A DNA stretch of 64,000 nt from Piscirickettsiaceae bacterium (GCA_013215805.1 JABSQM010000014.1:186001-250000), one strand, 5' to 3'. Counted from the stretch's first letter, positions 10,382-22,711 are shown. Program-made: numbers and translations. Notes: generated from the letters alone by a model not told the origin.

Positions 10382-10693
10382 ATGTACGCAATTATCGAGG
10401 CCGGTGGTAAGCAATACCGTATTAAGGTGGGAGAAAGGCTACGTATTGAAAAAATATCCGCCAAACCTGGAGATATGGTTGAACTAGACAAAGTTTTAAC
10501 TATTGGCGAAGGTGATAATCTCCAAATTGGCATGCCATACCTGAAAGGTGCGAGAGTAACTGCTACGGTCAATTCCAATGGCCGCTCTGATAAGATAAAA
10601 ATAATTAAGTTTCATCGTCGCAAGCACTACCGCAGGCAGATGGGGCACCGTCAGCCCTACACCGAAATTAAAATTAACAATATTATAGCCTAA
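10382..10693 (+). CDS. rplU: 50S ribosomal protein L21
   Basis: Large-subunit protein that binds 23S rRNA. The 103 residues start MYAIIEAGGKQYRI, the conserved L21 N-terminus (E. coli MYAVFQSGGKQ), which sets the start at 10382 rather than at the in-frame ATG 12 bases earlier. The C-terminal FHRRKHYRRQMGHRQPYTEI is the family signature. It is followed 26 bases later by rpmA, and the two are almost certainly one transcript. Confidence 0.97.
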   Translation: MYAIIEAGGKQYRIKVGERLRIEKISAKPGDMVELDKVLTIGEGDNLQIGMPYLKGARVTATVNSNGRSDKIKIIKFHRRKHYRRQMGHRQPYTEIKINNIIA

Positions 10694-10719
10694 AACATCA
10701 CTAAAGGAGTACTTAAAAA

Positions 10720-10977
10720 ATGGCTCATAAGAAGGCGGGCGGTAGCACTAAAAATGGACGTGATTCTCAATCAAAACGTCTTGGTGTAAAACGATACGGT
10801 AGCCAAGCAGTCATAGGTGGCAATATATTGATTCGTCAACGCGGTACTCATTATCACGCTGGAATCAACGTGGGTATGGGCAAAGATCATACATTATTTG
10901 CGACAGTGGCAGGTAAGGTATTATTCGAAAAAAAGGGTCCAAATAATAGAATGTTAGTAAGCGTCATTGATAAATAA
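10720..10977 (+). CDS. rpmA: 50S ribosomal protein L27
   Basis: Large-subunit protein whose N-terminus reaches the peptidyl-transferase centre. 85 residues. It starts [20 protein letters not shown], the form without a cleaved leader, and contains [17 protein letters not shown] strong Shine-Dalgarno (AAAGGAG) precedes the ATG. Second gene of the rplU-rpmA-obgE cluster. Confidence 0.98.
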   Translation: MAHKKAGGSTKNGRDSQSKRLGVKRYGSQAVIGGNILIRQRGTHYHAGINVGMGKDHTLFATVAGKVLFEKKGPNNRMLVSVIDK

Positions 10978-10978
10978 A

Positions 10979-11037
10979 ACATGTGTAAAAGCACATGTAG
11001 ATCTAACATTATCACCCCTCCTACATTGAGCAGGGGT
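10979..11037. terminator. two small hairpins between rpmA and obgE
   Basis: A 7-bp inverted repeat ACATGTG/CACATGT (10979-10985 with 10992-10998, 6-base loop) starts just after the rpmA stop. A 6-bp one, ACCCCT/AGGGGT (11014-11019 with 11032-11037), follows. Neither is followed by a clear T run, so they may attenuate rather than end transcription before obgE, or protect the ribosomal-protein mRNA end. Confidence 0.4.
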
Positions 11038-11071
11038 CCTTCTAAAGTATATTTTGATGTGAGATCAATAG

Positions 11072-12136
<1,065 letters not shown>

Positions 12137-12194
12137 ATTAAAATAGTCTCAAAAACAACATACCAAATATAAATGACAACCTGAGAGAAAGCAC

Positions 12195-13358
12195 TTGACC
12201 ATATTACATCGAGATGTTGTTAAAACTAAACGTTGGGTACTAAAAATAGGAAGCACATTACTCACTAAAATGGGTCAAGGCCTAGATCGTGAACGTATAG
12301 GTTGGCTAAGTGCAGAAATATCCACATTATACAAGCAAGGCAAGGAGGTGGTTGTAGTAACATCAGGATCCATTGCCGCTGGTATGCAACAGCTAGGTTG
12401 GAATAAAAGACCTCATAAAGTGCACCTACTTCAAGTCGCTGCTAGCGTCGGTCAAATGGGATTAATTCAGACCTATTCCTCGGAATGTAAAAAATACGGT
12501 ATTCATACAGCACAAATTCTACTCACTCACCTGGATCTATTAGATCGTAACCGCTACCTCAATGCACGTAGCACACTGAATAGCCTGTTAGAATTAAATG
12601 TGTTACCTATCGTTAATGAAAACGACACCATTGCTACCAATGAAATTAATTTCGGTGATAACGATACCTTAGCAGCGATGACCGCAAACCTGGTTAGAGC
12701 TGGAATCCTAGTGATTTTAACCGATCAAGATGGTCTGTTTGACGCCGATCCACGAGAATATCCAAAAGCGCAAATCATTGCCTCTTCCTCTGCCAACAAT
12801 CCAGAATTAGACCAAATGGCAACTGAACAAGCAGGCCGACTTGGCCGTGGTGGTATGGCTACCAAATTATCCGCAGCACGACGGGCAGCGCGTTCTGGAA
12901 CATATACAGTTATTCTATCTGGTAAAAATCCTAAAAATTTACAGATGCTTACAGCAGGTGAAAGTGTAGGTACATTACTATGGCCTGACAACAAACCCAT
13001 GTCTGCCCGTCAACAATGGCTAGTTGGACACTTAAATCCCCAAGGACATATTTTATTAGATGAAGGAGCAGTTGCAGTAATCCTAAAACAAGGTAAAAGT
13101 GTGTTGCCAATCGGTGTTAAAGAAATTAGCGGTAACTTCTGCTGTGGAGATTTGATACTATGCCTAGATGTAAATGGCAATGAAGTTGCCCGTGGACTAG
13201 CTAATTATTCTGCTAAGGAAGCAAGCTTAATTAAAGGCAATCCTAGCACTGCTATTAAAAGATTATTAGGGTATATCAATAAGCCTGAACTTATTCATCG
13301 AGATAATCTTGTAATTACAGGTCAAAAATCACATGATAATAATAAACTCATATCATAA
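12195..13358 (+). CDS. proB: glutamate 5-kinase
   Basis: Phosphorylates glutamate to gamma-glutamyl phosphate, the first step to proline. 387 residues: an amino-acid kinase domain (WVLKIGSTLL, VVTSGSIAAGM, PIVNENDTIA, LTDQDGLFDADPR) to about residue 265, then a PUA domain (HILLDEGAVAVI to the end). The likely start is TTG at 12195, preceded by GAGAAAG. No upstream in-frame ATG fits. It follows obgE by 58 bases, as in Pseudomonas. proA, the next enzyme, is not in the window. Confidence 0.95.
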   Translation: MTILHRDVVKTKRWVLKIGSTLLTKMGQGLDRERIGWLSAEISTLYKQGKEVVVVTSGSIAAGMQQLGWNKRPHKVHLLQVAASVGQMGLIQTYSSECKKYGIHTAQILLTHLDLLDRNRYLNARSTLNSLLELNVLPIVNENDTIATNEINFGDNDTLAAMTANLVRAGILVILTDQDGLFDADPREYPKAQIIASSSANNPELDQMATEQAGRLGRGGMATKLSAARRAARSGTYTVILSGKNPKNLQMLTAGESVGTLLWPDNKPMSARQQWLVGHLNPQGHILLDEGAVAVILKQGKSVLPIGVKEISGNFCCGDLILCLDVNGNEVARGLANYSAKEASLIKGNPSTAIKRLLGYINKPELIHRDNLVITGQKSHDNNKLIS

Positions 13359-14232
13359 TTAGTTTGAATAAATTATGGTTAACCATTCAATTAATATTAA
13401 AAAGCGATACAAACAGCATAATTAAGGTATTTGAAGATTAATTCGACTGAATTAACACATAAAATATCTAAATTAGGTAATGACAATATGTAAATAATCG
13501 CCAATATTAACCAAAGATAACGTCCGATGGATGTACGGCAAATAAAATAGTTAATTAAAGATGGTTTATTACCCGCATATATTCTATATATATATAGGTA
13601 AATATATCAGAATAATAAATAATAACCATTATAGCCTTCATGACGTAAAGATGGTGAAGTGACGGCATATATTTAATAGAGAGTATATTAATAAAATTAA
13701 GCTTACCTTCTTCGTAAATCAAATATTAGATACAAAAAATTAGTTATGTGCAAAGCAGACAAAACACCATAATAAAATTACATTATAAGCAATGGACTTA
13801 CAAAATTATAGAGCAACTATACTCAATATTAAGTCAGCACTAGGCAGTGCTACTACCTATTGCCACCCATTCATACCCACAGACCGATAAGTTAGTTACT
13901 AAATTATCGTCATTTATAGATAAGCAACCTAATGCTAAGTCGACTGCAATCAAATGATAATATATACAACGATCCATAACTCAAGAAAAATTAAAAACTA
14001 ATAGTCGAGCCATAATCACTTTACTGTTTAAATATATAGTTTAAATACATTATCATCTCCATCATAAGGATACATCTTGATTTATCGTACTCTTAGAATT
14101 GCAATAGCCTACAAATGACTAAACAGGGCATACGTTACATAAAATCATAATGTATTATCTATAAAAAATTTCATAGAAAATATAGGAAACTGAAACCTCC
14201 AATGAAATCTTTCAGAACAGTAAATCCTAAAT
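13359..14232. other. long spacer between proB and rpsT
   Basis: No confident gene. The minus strand at about 13395-13575 has an open hydrophobic stretch of some 55 codons containing GRYLWLILAIIYILSLPN, which could be one membrane helix of a dead membrane protein. It has no start or ribosome site and I cannot assign a family. Confidence 0.35.
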
Positions 14233-14493
14233 TTATAGAGCTCGAACAGATGTGTTCAAACTACTTTTGATACGTGCAGCAGTATTTTTATGAATAATGC
14301 CTTTGCGAGCCATGCGGTCAATAGCGGGAACAGCATCTTGATAAGTCTTTGTCGCTAATTCCTTATTATTAGATATAATTGCTTTCTTAAGGGCTTTGAT
14401 AGTGGTACGCATCGCTGAACGCTGGCTTGCATTACGTTGGCGTCTATTCTCCGATTGACGTACACGTTTCTTCGCTTGCGCTGAATTTGCCAA
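14233..14493 (-). CDS. rpsT: 30S ribosomal protein S20 (UUG start)
   Basis: Small-subunit primary binding protein, 86 residues, starting MANSAQAKKRVRQSE and containing KGIIHKNTAARIKS near the end. An ATG lies six bases upstream in frame, but it is only one base from the Shine-Dalgarno AGGAG (complement of 14501-14505). The TTG at 14493 has the proper 7-base spacing and gives the expected MANSA N-terminus. E. coli rpsT also starts with UUG, which takes part in its autoregulation, so the rare start appears conserved. Confidence 0.93.
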   Translation of the reverse strand: MANSAQAKKRVRQSENRRQRNASQRSAMRTTIKALKKAIISNNKELATKTYQDAVPAIDRMARKGIIHKNTAARIKSSLNTSVRAL

Positions 14494-14610
14494 AATCATT
14501 CTCCTAAGGGTTATATTTTATAATATATAATAAAGTATTATTAAGATTTGTAAAGAAAACATATTCAATAATAAATATCAGTTGTATGAAATTTATACCA
14601 CACAAAAATT

Positions 14611-15392
14611 ATGAAAATTATTACTGCTAATGTTAATGGTATCAGAGCTGCTAAAAAAAAGGATTTTTTAATTGGCTAGAGGACGAACAAGCAGATATAG
14701 TATGTATTCAAGAGATAAAAGCACAAATCAATCAATTACATTGTGCCAGGTATCATCCTAAGGGATATCACTGTTTCTATCATGATTCTAAAAGGAAAGG
14801 CTATGGTGGCGTAGCATTATATTGCCGTCTAGAACCGAACGATGTGATTATTGGTATGGGCAACAAGGAGTTTGATGACGAAAGTCGTTACGTTGAGGCA
14901 AAATTTAAAAATATCAGTGTCATTTCTCTATATATACCATCAGGATCTTCAAATGAAAAACGTCAATTGGCCAAATATCGTTGCATGTATTATATGATGA
15001 AAAAAATGAAAGAAATGGGGGGCACACTCCGTGATTACATCATAACCGGAGATTGGAATATAGCTCACAAAAAGGTAGATATACATAACTGGCAAGGCAA
15101 TCTGAAAAATACAGGATTTTTACCAGAAGAACGTGCATGGATAGATACACTCTTAAATGAAATGGGCTTTATAGATGCTTTTCGCGAATTAGAACAAGAA
15201 AAACATTCATATACTTGGTGGTCGAACCGTGGTAAGGCATGGAATAATAATGTAGGATGGCGAATCGATTATCATGTATTATCTCCAGCTTTGAAAGGCA
15301 AGGTGATAAAGACTAAAATTTATAAAAGTAAGCGTTTTTCGGATCATGCACCATTGATAATTGATTATGATTATGCAGTAACAGACGCATGA
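14611..15392 (+). pseudogene. xthA: exodeoxyribonuclease III with poly-A frameshift
   Basis: Apurinic-site endonuclease / 3' exonuclease of base-excision repair. The first 16 codons (14611 on) read MKIITANVNGIRAAKK, then an A8 run (14663-14670) throws the frame to a stop. One extra A restores GFFNWLEDEQADIVCIQEIKAQ, and from there the frame stays open to 15392. The downstream part keeps the catalytic features: IQEIKA, KGYGGVALY, ITGDWNIAH, WRIDYH and the terminal SDHAP. Apart from the run, the whole 260-residue protein looks healthy. It could be an incipient pseudogene, an assembly error, or a gene rescued by slippage on the A tract, as described for poly-A tracts in insect-endosymbiont genomes. 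Confidence 0.85.
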
Positions 15393-16213
15393 ATAAGGTG
15401 ATTTACTATAATAACTAATTAATATACATATTAATTTTACCATTCATAGACTTATAAATATATTACATGTATCTAGAATGCACCACACTGTTCAACTTAT
15501 GTAATCTTATTCAGACAATACGGCACATTAATCCCATTAATATAGGCACCGTTAATGAGATATCTTAATAGTGAACATTAATTTGTTGATACTATTATTT
15601 TACATAGTGTGACATCACAATCATTATCATATTCCCTACATATCTGTAACCGGGTATTTTTTGTATACCAATTTAGAGATCAAATATATATAAATAAGAT
15701 TATTAGGCATGGAGTATAGATTATAACGTCAATACTAGGAAAAATATATGATCTATATGATAACAATATTGCTTATCAATAATTCTCCCTATGATTTCAT
15801 AACGTCTGTCATGGTGAGCTTTTATGACTAAAAGACAACTTTATTCATAATGGCTGTAAATAAACTTTATATTATATATTAAAGAATGATTTCATATGAA
15901 TTATGTAACCTGATCATTAAATTAAATTATGAATAAATAATTAACTATTGATCCTTTGTCGCTCTAGTAACGTATATACCGATGTCATAAAATTATATTA
16001 TGCCAATATAATGGGATAATTTTTAATAAATATAAAGCTATTAATGCCACAGATCAATAAATAATGACTATACCCTACAGATTAGCAAAACAGTATTAGG
16101 ATATCACTGTTTATCAAATAAATTGTCTGATTATATTTGATTCAATTTTTTAAATGAACCAACATTCAGCCATAAGCATCTTTTTAGATATCAAATTTTC
16201 TGTCATTGCCCTT
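15393..16213. other. spacer between convergent xthA and rluB
   Basis: 820 AT-rich bases with no recognisable gene, tRNA or terminator. Confidence 0.4.
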
Positions 16214-16969
16214 CTATATTTTTCCAACATAACCACCTAAATCTACATAATTATATAAAGATTTGGACTCATCATCTCCAGCCATTATCCAATGCCCCAT
16301 TCTTAATTTACTGGGAATGATGACAGGTCCATAGCGTACTCGCATTAAGCGACTAACCTGCACACCTTGGCTTTCCCATAGCCTACGAATTATACGGTTA
16401 CGACCTTCCTGTATAACCACATGAAACCAACTATTAACACCTTTACCACCAGATCGTCGCACATCTAAAAAACAAGCCTGGCCATCATCCAATAATACTC
16501 CATTAACTAAATTATATAACGTTTCAGCCGTCACCTCACCTAAAATTCGTACGGCATATTCCCTATCCACTCCATTGGAAGGATGCATTAAGGTATTTGC
16601 TAATTTGCCATCAGTAGTCAGGATAATTAAGCCACTGGTGTTAATATCTAAACGACCAACACCAACCCAACGGCCGCGCTCTGGAGCAGGAAGAGATTGA
16701 TAAATTATCCGACGACAATCAGGATCTTTGCGGGTACATAACTCACCTACTGGCTTATTATATAACAAAATTTGCTGAGGGCATTGCCATAATTGCCTAG
16801 ATGACAGCGACTTGCCATCTAGCTTTATCAAATCGCCAACCTCAATTTGATCGCCTAAAATAGAAGTTTTACCATTACGACTAACTCGTCCCAATTTAAC
16901 CCAAGCTTCTATCTCGCGACGAGAACCGTAGCCAGCCCGCGCTAAAACTTTTTGTATCCGTTCCAACAT
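16214..16969 (-). CDS. rluB: 23S rRNA pseudouridine(2605) synthase
   Basis: RsuA/RluB-family enzyme modifying helix 93 of 23S rRNA. 251 residues. The S4 RNA-binding domain is at residues 1-60 (RIQKVLARAGYGSRREIEAWV). The catalytic domain has GRLDINTSGLIILT with the catalytic Asp near residue 105, then REYAVRI and EGRNRIIRRLWESQG. The basic C-terminal tail of E. coli RluB is missing, which is common. In relatives scpA/scpB sit between rluB and trpS. Here they are absent and trpS is 145 bases upstream. Confidence 0.92.
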   Translation of the reverse strand: MLERIQKVLARAGYGSRREIEAWVKLGRVSRNGKTSILGDQIEVGDLIKLDGKSLSSRQLWQCPQQILLYNKPVGELCTRKDPDCRRIIYQSLPAPERGRWVGVGRLDINTSGLIILTTDGKLANTLMHPSNGVDREYAVRILGEVTAETLYNLVNGVLLDDGQACFLDVRRSGGKGVNSWFHVVIQEGRNRIIRRLWESQGVQVSRLMRVRYGPVIIPSKLRMGHWIMAGDDESKSLYNYVDLGGYVGKI

Positions 16970-17114
16970 TTTGATGGTCTCCCAATACCTTTTTCAATTA
17001 ATATAATCAGACAATATTATTGTTACTTATATTTCCCGAACATATTATTCAAAATATGGTAAATTCACATGCATAGATAATACAATGATTGCACTTTAAT
17101 ATAAATTATAGTTA

Positions 17115-18332
17115 TTATTTGTAATCTAACCCCATTGCAGCCCGTACTTCAATTAGAGTTTCTTGCGCTACAGCCCTAGCAGCATCATTTCCATCCTCGA
17201 TGATACGACGGATATCTTCGGGATGTTGACTTAACTCCTCGGCTTGTTTGCGTATTGGCCTTAATGTAGCTGCCACCACATCAATCAATGATCCCTTGCA
17301 ATTTAAGCACCCAATTTTAGCTGTACGACAACCCTCTTGTACCCATGCTTTCTGATCTTCAGTAGAATAAATTTCATGCAACTGCCATACAGAACAACGA
17401 TCAGGATCACCAGGATCTGATCTACGAATACGGTTTGTATCGGTGGGCATCCTCTTGATTTTATCTGCCAAGCTATCTTCTGGTTCACGCAAAGCAATGG
17501 TATTACCATATGAGTTAGACATTTTTTGTCCGTCCAAACCTGGCATTTTAGATGCCCGCGTCAATATTGCCTGTGGTTCTGGTAATATCACTTTTCCTCC
17601 ACCTTCTAAATAGCCGAATAACCGTTCACTATCTCCTAATGCCAAGTTCTGCTGACTCTTTAGCAACTCTTTCGCAATATCTAAGGCCTCAACATCGCCC
17701 TGCTCCTGATAGGCAGTACGTAACTGAATGTATAGTTTAATATTCTTCTTACTCATTCTCTTAATGGCCGATTGAGCTTTGTCTTCAAAGTCTTTTTCAC
17801 GACCATAAATATGGTTAAAACGACGAGCCACTTCACGGGTTAATTCAACATGAACTACCTGGTCTTCACCTACAGGCACCTGACCTGCACGATAAATCAA
17901 AATATCGGCACTTTGTAATAAGGGATAGCCTAAGAATCCATAGGTTGATAAATCCTTTTCCTTTAATTTTTCTTGCTGATCTTTATATGTAGGCACACGT
18001 TCTAACCATGACATCGGAGTAATTGCCGACAATAATAAATGTAATTCTGCATGCTCAGGAACTTTTGATTGCAGAAATAATGATACTGCCGAAGGTTCTA
18101 TTCCCACTGCAAGCCAATCAATTACCATATTCCAGATACTTTCTCTAATGATTATACTATCTTCGTAGTGAGTAAAAAACGCATGCCAATCTGCCACAAA
18201 GAAAAAACAATCATATTCATGTTGTAATGCAATCCAGTTTTTCAACACTCCATGATAATGGCCAAGATGAAGCCGCCCTGTAGGGCGCATACCAGAAACT
18301 AAACGTCGAGACTGTAATTCTACCGTATCCAA
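17115..18332 (-). CDS. trpS: tryptophanyl-tRNA synthetase, long form
   Basis: Class I synthetase charging tRNA-Trp. 405 residues, against about 334 in E. coli. The Rossmann core has the HIGH-like TGRLHLGHYHG near residue 17, MSWLERVPTYKDQ, LLQSADILIY, VGEDQVVHVEL and the KMSKS-like KMSNS near 270. Extra length comes from an insert of about 70 residues (roughly 170-245) rich in charged residues, between the GEDQ region and KMSNS. Such an insert occurs in the long TrpRS type of some Proteobacteria. Confidence 0.96.
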   Translation of the reverse strand: MDTVELQSRRLVSGMRPTGRLHLGHYHGVLKNWIALQHEYDCFFFVADWHAFFTHYEDSIIIRESIWNMVIDWLAVGIEPSAVSLFLQSKVPEHAELHLLLSAITPMSWLERVPTYKDQQEKLKEKDLSTYGFLGYPLLQSADILIYRAGQVPVGEDQVVHVELTREVARRFNHIYGREKDFEDKAQSAIKRMSKKNIKLYIQLRTAYQEQGDVEALDIAKELLKSQQNLALGDSERLFGYLEGGGKVILPEPQAILTRASKMPGLDGQKMSNSYGNTIALREPEDSLADKIKRMPTDTNRIRRSDPGDPDRCSVWQLHEIYSTEDQKAWVQEGCRTAKIGCLNCKGSLIDVVAATLRPIRKQAEELSQHPEDIRRIIEDGNDAARAVAQETLIEVRAAMGLDYK

Positions 18333-19047
18333 TGTTGATCTCCTGATCGTTATATTAACAAGATTAGATTTTTGAAGAAATCAGAATATTCATGATGGAT
18401 AGATTTAATTTGCATTGACTCTACAAATTAATAAAACCATAACTAATATCCGAGGTTTAAATTAAAATTAATAATAATGGACAATAGGATGGGGAAATGA
18501 TAGGACTCCTACTCACTAACTACCAAGCTATTTCACCAAATAATGTGCCAATCAATAACATATTGTTTTTGGATGATAGCAATAGAGATAAATTTACAAT
18601 CATCAAAATCGTATTTATTAATACGCTACGACCTTGTTAGTGACATGGCTTCATCTAAAAACCTACTTCTTGCTTTAATATAAATAAATACCAGTTTCAG
18701 AATCAAAATATAAATTAATACTACATATAAATGAACCCTTGTCTCCGCTATACAATATTAAAAGACCATACCTAATTTGGGTTTACTAAGTCTATTGATA
18801 GGCAATGAGGATTAGCTAAACCAAACAGGGTACGGGGCAGCAGACATCAACAATAACCCATGTACTGATACCGTATCTAGATATTGGATATGTTCTGTGA
18901 ACTCCAAATTTAAACAACTGATAAATATAGAATGCAAAATCACAATTAATATGCATGTTATCCCACTAAATGCCCACTCACGCGTACCGTCATAGAAAAT
19001 AGGAATATAAAAAGCCTAAAATAAAATTTTTAAAATACAAAAATAAT
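18333..19047. other. spacer between serS and trpS
   Basis: 715 bases, no gene recognised. A minus-strand open fragment near 18620-18680 (KARSRFLDEAMSLTRS) cannot be placed in a family. Confidence 0.35.
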
Positions 19048-20322
19048 TCATTTGCTGATTATTTTCTGTTCACCCATGTATGGCCTTAATACCTTAGGTA
19101 TATAAATTCCACCTTCTTCATCCTGATAATTCTCTATCACAGCTAATAATGTTCGGCCTACAGCTAAACCAGAACCATTTATAGTATGCAAAAACTCAGT
19201 TTTATTAGTTTCAGGATTGCGCCAACGAGCCTTTAATCGTCGTGCCTGAAAGTCATGACAATTACTACATGATGAAATTTCTAGATAGGTATCTTGGCTT
19301 GGTAGCCATACTTCCAAATCATATGTTTTGCTTGAAGAAAACCCTAAATCTCCAGTACATAAAACAACTTTGCGATATGGTAATTCTAATTTTTGTAAAA
19401 TAATTTCAGCGTGGTCAGTCAAACTTTCAAGTGCAGAAACTGAATCTTGTGGACGCACTATTTGCACTAATTCCACTTTCTCAAACTGGTGCTGACGAAT
19501 TAGGCCACGTACATCACGGCCATACGAACCAGCTTCACTTCGAAAGCAAGGTGTGTGAGCAACAAATTTCAATGGCAATTCATCATCACTGATGATAGTA
19601 TCTCTAACAATATTAGTCACCGGTATTTCAGCAGTAGGAATCAAATATAAACTAGCATTATCAACTGCAAATAGATCGTCTGCAAACTTAGGCAGTTGAC
19701 CAGTGCCTAACAATGAATTAGCATTAACTAGATAAGGAACATAGGTCTCCATGTAACCATGCTTCTCCGTATGAATATCCATCATAAATTGGATCAATGC
19801 GCGTTGTAGTCTCGCTAATGGTCCTTGTAACATCACGAAACGTGCCTGGCTAATTTTAGCTGCCATTTCAAAATTCATACCATCAAGTCCTACGCCTAAG
19901 GTGACATTGTCTTTAGGTACAAATTTAAATTGTCTTGGCTTTCCCCAACGTAATAGCTCCTGATTATCATTTTCATCGTATCCTTCTGGCACATCCATTT
20001 GAGATATATTAGGTATCTCCATTGACAAAGAAGTTATCTGTTCTAATATATCTGCCAACCGCATTTCTGATTCTCTATACTTATCGCCCAGTTCTTCGAT
20101 ATCAGCTAATAATGGAGCAATATCATGACCCAATAATTTAGCCTTACCAATCATTTTTGAATGACTATTACGTTCAACCTGAAGTCTGACCGTTTTTAGT
20201 TGCGCTTTTTTACGTTGTTGTTCTAGGGTATTAATTGTCTTAACATCAAGTTTATAGCCGCGTCGTGCCAATAATAATGCGATCTGTTCAGGTTCATTTC
20301 TTAATAATTTAGGGTCTAACAT
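19048..20322 (-). CDS. serS: seryl-tRNA synthetase
   Basis: Class II synthetase for tRNA-Ser. 424 residues, full length. The N-terminal coiled-coil arm that grips the long variable arm of tRNA-Ser spans residues 1-105 ([26 protein letters not shown]). The catalytic domain has motif 2 [21 protein letters not shown] near 262-282 and motif 3 [19 protein letters not shown] near 383-401. It stands alone between long spacers. The crcB and cysG neighbours seen in Pseudomonas are absent. Confidence 0.97.
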   Translation of the reverse strand: MLDPKLLRNEPEQIALLLARRGYKLDVKTINTLEQQRKKAQLKTVRLQVERNSHSKMIGKAKLLGHDIAPLLADIEELGDKYRESEMRLADILEQITSLSMEIPNISQMDVPEGYDENDNQELLRWGKPRQFKFVPKDNVTLGVGLDGMNFEMAAKISQARFVMLQGPLARLQRALIQFMMDIHTEKHGYMETYVPYLVNANSLLGTGQLPKFADDLFAVDNASLYLIPTAEIPVTNIVRDTIISDDELPLKFVAHTPCFRSEAGSYGRDVRGLIRQHQFEKVELVQIVRPQDSVSALESLTDHAEIILQKLELPYRKVVLCTGDLGFSSSKTYDLEVWLPSQDTYLEISSCSNCHDFQARRLKARWRNPETNKTEFLHTINGSGLAVGRTLLAVIENYQDEEGGIYIPKVLRPYMGEQKIISK

Positions 20323-21244
20323 GTCAACTTCCGGTTATTACTAACCAGGAAATAATATGACTAAATCTAATAAAATCATATAATTAACCTGATATTTAAA
20401 AATAGCATGTGCAAAAAACTAAAACATATAATTAATATGGGTCAGCATATATTTAAATTCAATGGTAATTACTTATATGATATATAAGTATATTGTGGAT
20501 ACCATTATAGTAAAATAACGAAGGCTCATAGCACCAAACTATATATACTTAGATAAATGAATTAATACAGGCTATAGCCTTCCATTAGATACTACTAGCC
20601 ATATTAGGATTAATCATATTTACAACAATGTCATGCAACACAAACACAGGGAAACACTAAATAGAATCATAACGAGGCTTTAATTCAATTATTTCACTTA
20701 AATACAGATGTAATATCCAGAGAAAAAGTTATCAATGTCGTAAATACGGCTAATAAATAAATCAATACGGCCATACAAAGAATTTTGATGATATTAATAA
20801 TAGTTCTGACAACATAAAAAAGAATAAGCCTATCAGTAATGAATCCAGTGCATTAAATGACAGAGTACCCCCACACATATAAGTCAGATGTATAAAATAT
20901 ATATTTATCAAGTAAACAAACAATCAATTACTAATTGATACATAACAAACAAAATACAAGTAACATTTATGATAAATCACTCAACTACATCCCGATAAAC
21001 AGTTAAGTGAATCGAATGTAAGCTCAACAAGGTAATCTCAATAATTCACCATAAGAGATAATGATCAACTAAACTATTCTTGGAACTATACCAACTTCAT
21101 AAGGTGCTAATATTAGATAGCTAATCCAACAGGATGACATAATAGATTATAATTAGAAATAGGTATGAACAAATACGCAGATTAATATATACCTCTACCC
21201 ACATCAATACCAAATTTTTACTAGTAATAAGCTCACTACTTTAT
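20323..21244. other. long spacer between pyk and serS
   Basis: 920 bases. On the minus strand about 20720-20840 there is one open hydrophobic stretch (ILCMAVLIYLLAVFTTLITF) compatible with a single relic membrane helix. No start, ribosome site or family match, so no gene is called. Confidence 0.35.
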
Positions 21245-22711
21245 CTATTCACAGCTTACACCCGTCATCTGAGGTTTAGCCATATCCCCCACACGCACTA
21301 ATTTAAGTGCATTGGTACCACCTTGAACTTCAAGATCACCTTTAGTGATAATGACAATATCACCATCGCGAACCACACCCTGACGTTGCAATTCATCTAT
21401 TGCTTCTCTATTAAGAACAACATGATCATCATGATCAACGGTAAAACTAATAGGATAAACCCCTCGATATAATGTTACCTTTCGACGTGTTTCAACGGAG
21501 GATGTTAATGCAAAAATTGGAATGCCAGAACTTATTCGAGACATCCACAATGGCGTGGAGCCTGATTCAGTTAATGCCGCAATTGCTTTCACTTCTAAAT
21601 GATTAGCCATATACATGGCAGCCATGGCAATTGCTTCATCTATGCGTTCAAATCTAGAATCTATACGATGGCTTGATACTCGAATTTCGCGCTCCTGCTC
21701 AGCTTGCAAACAGATACGATCCATAGCTTCAATTACACTGACAGGGTGCTGACCCACAGCCGTCTCTCCAGACAGCATTACGGCATCCGTACCATCTAAT
21801 ACAGCATTTGCAACATCAAATACTTCTGCTCGTGTTGGAATGGCATTAGTAATCATTGATTCCATCATTTGAGTCGCAGTGATTACCACTCGATTCAAAT
21901 CACGAGCACGTTGGATAATATTTTTTTGTATTGGTGGTAAAGCTGCATCACCTACCTCGACACCCAAATCGCCTCGCGCTACCATAACAGCATCTGCTGC
22001 CACAATAATTTCATCAATCACAGTTATTGATTCTGCACGTTCAATCTTCGCAATGACCCCACCACGACCTCCGGCATCAGACAATAATCTACGAGCATTA
22101 TTAATATCTTCCGCAGAACGAGGAAAAGACACTGCAATATAATCGGCCTCCATTTTGGCTGCGGTAACGATATCTCGTTTATCTTTATCCGTTAGTGCAT
22201 CGGCTGACAAACCACCACCCTGACGGTTAATACCCTTGTTATTCGATAATTCACCACCTACCAACACTCGACAAATTATTGATTGCCCCTTAACTTCTTC
22301 AACCCATAGAATAATACGACCATCATCTAATAATAGAGTATCGCCACGATTAACATCTTGCGGTAATAATTTATAATCAACACCCACCTGTTGTTCATCG
22401 CCATCTTCGCTGTCTAGCACAGCATTCAATATGAATTTTGCATCCTTCTCTAAGTATATTTTGCCCATTTTAAACCGCGAAATACGAATTTTTGGCCCTT
22501 GTAAATCAGCTAGGACTCCCACTTGACGACCATAAGCTTGCGCTCTATCACGTACTGTTGCCGCTAATTCTAGATGTTCTTTCGCGTCACCATGAGAAAA
22601 ATTAAGACGTACTACATCAACTCCAGCTTCGATTAAGGCATCAAGTACTTCTGGAGTATTTGTTGCTGGCCCAAGAGTTGCAACAATTTTGGTTCTTCTT
22701 TTGGCTATCAC
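21245..22711 (-). CDS. pyk: pyruvate kinase
   Basis: Last step of glycolysis: phosphoenolpyruvate plus ADP to pyruvate plus ATP. 488 residues. It starts at GTG (22711) behind an AGAGG ribosome site. Motifs: KIVATLGPATNTPE at the start, VVRLNFSHG near 35, LLDDGRI near 127, and the active-site MVARGDLGVEVG, ITATQMMESM and DAVMLSGETAVGQHP between about 240 and 315. The C-terminal allosteric domain is complete. Seventeen bases separate it from pgk; it is part of a tkt-gap-pgk-pyk block. Confidence 0.97.
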   Translation of the reverse strand: MIAKRRTKIVATLGPATNTPEVLDALIEAGVDVVRLNFSHGDAKEHLELAATVRDRAQAYGRQVGVLADLQGPKIRISRFKMGKIYLEKDAKFILNAVLDSEDGDEQQVGVDYKLLPQDVNRGDTLLLDDGRIILWVEEVKGQSIICRVLVGGELSNNKGINRQGGGLSADALTDKDKRDIVTAAKMEADYIAVSFPRSAEDINNARRLLSDAGGRGGVIAKIERAESITVIDEIIVAADAVMVARGDLGVEVGDAALPPIQKNIIQRARDLNRVVITATQMMESMITNAIPTRAEVFDVANAVLDGTDAVMLSGETAVGQHPVSVIEAMDRICLQAEQEREIRVSSHRIDSRFERIDEAIAMAAMYMANHLEVKAIAALTESGSTPLWMSRISSGIPIFALTSSVETRRKVTLYRGVYPISFTVDHDDHVVLNREAIDELQRQGVVRDGDIVIITKGDLEVQGGTNALKLVRVGDMAKPQMTGVSCE

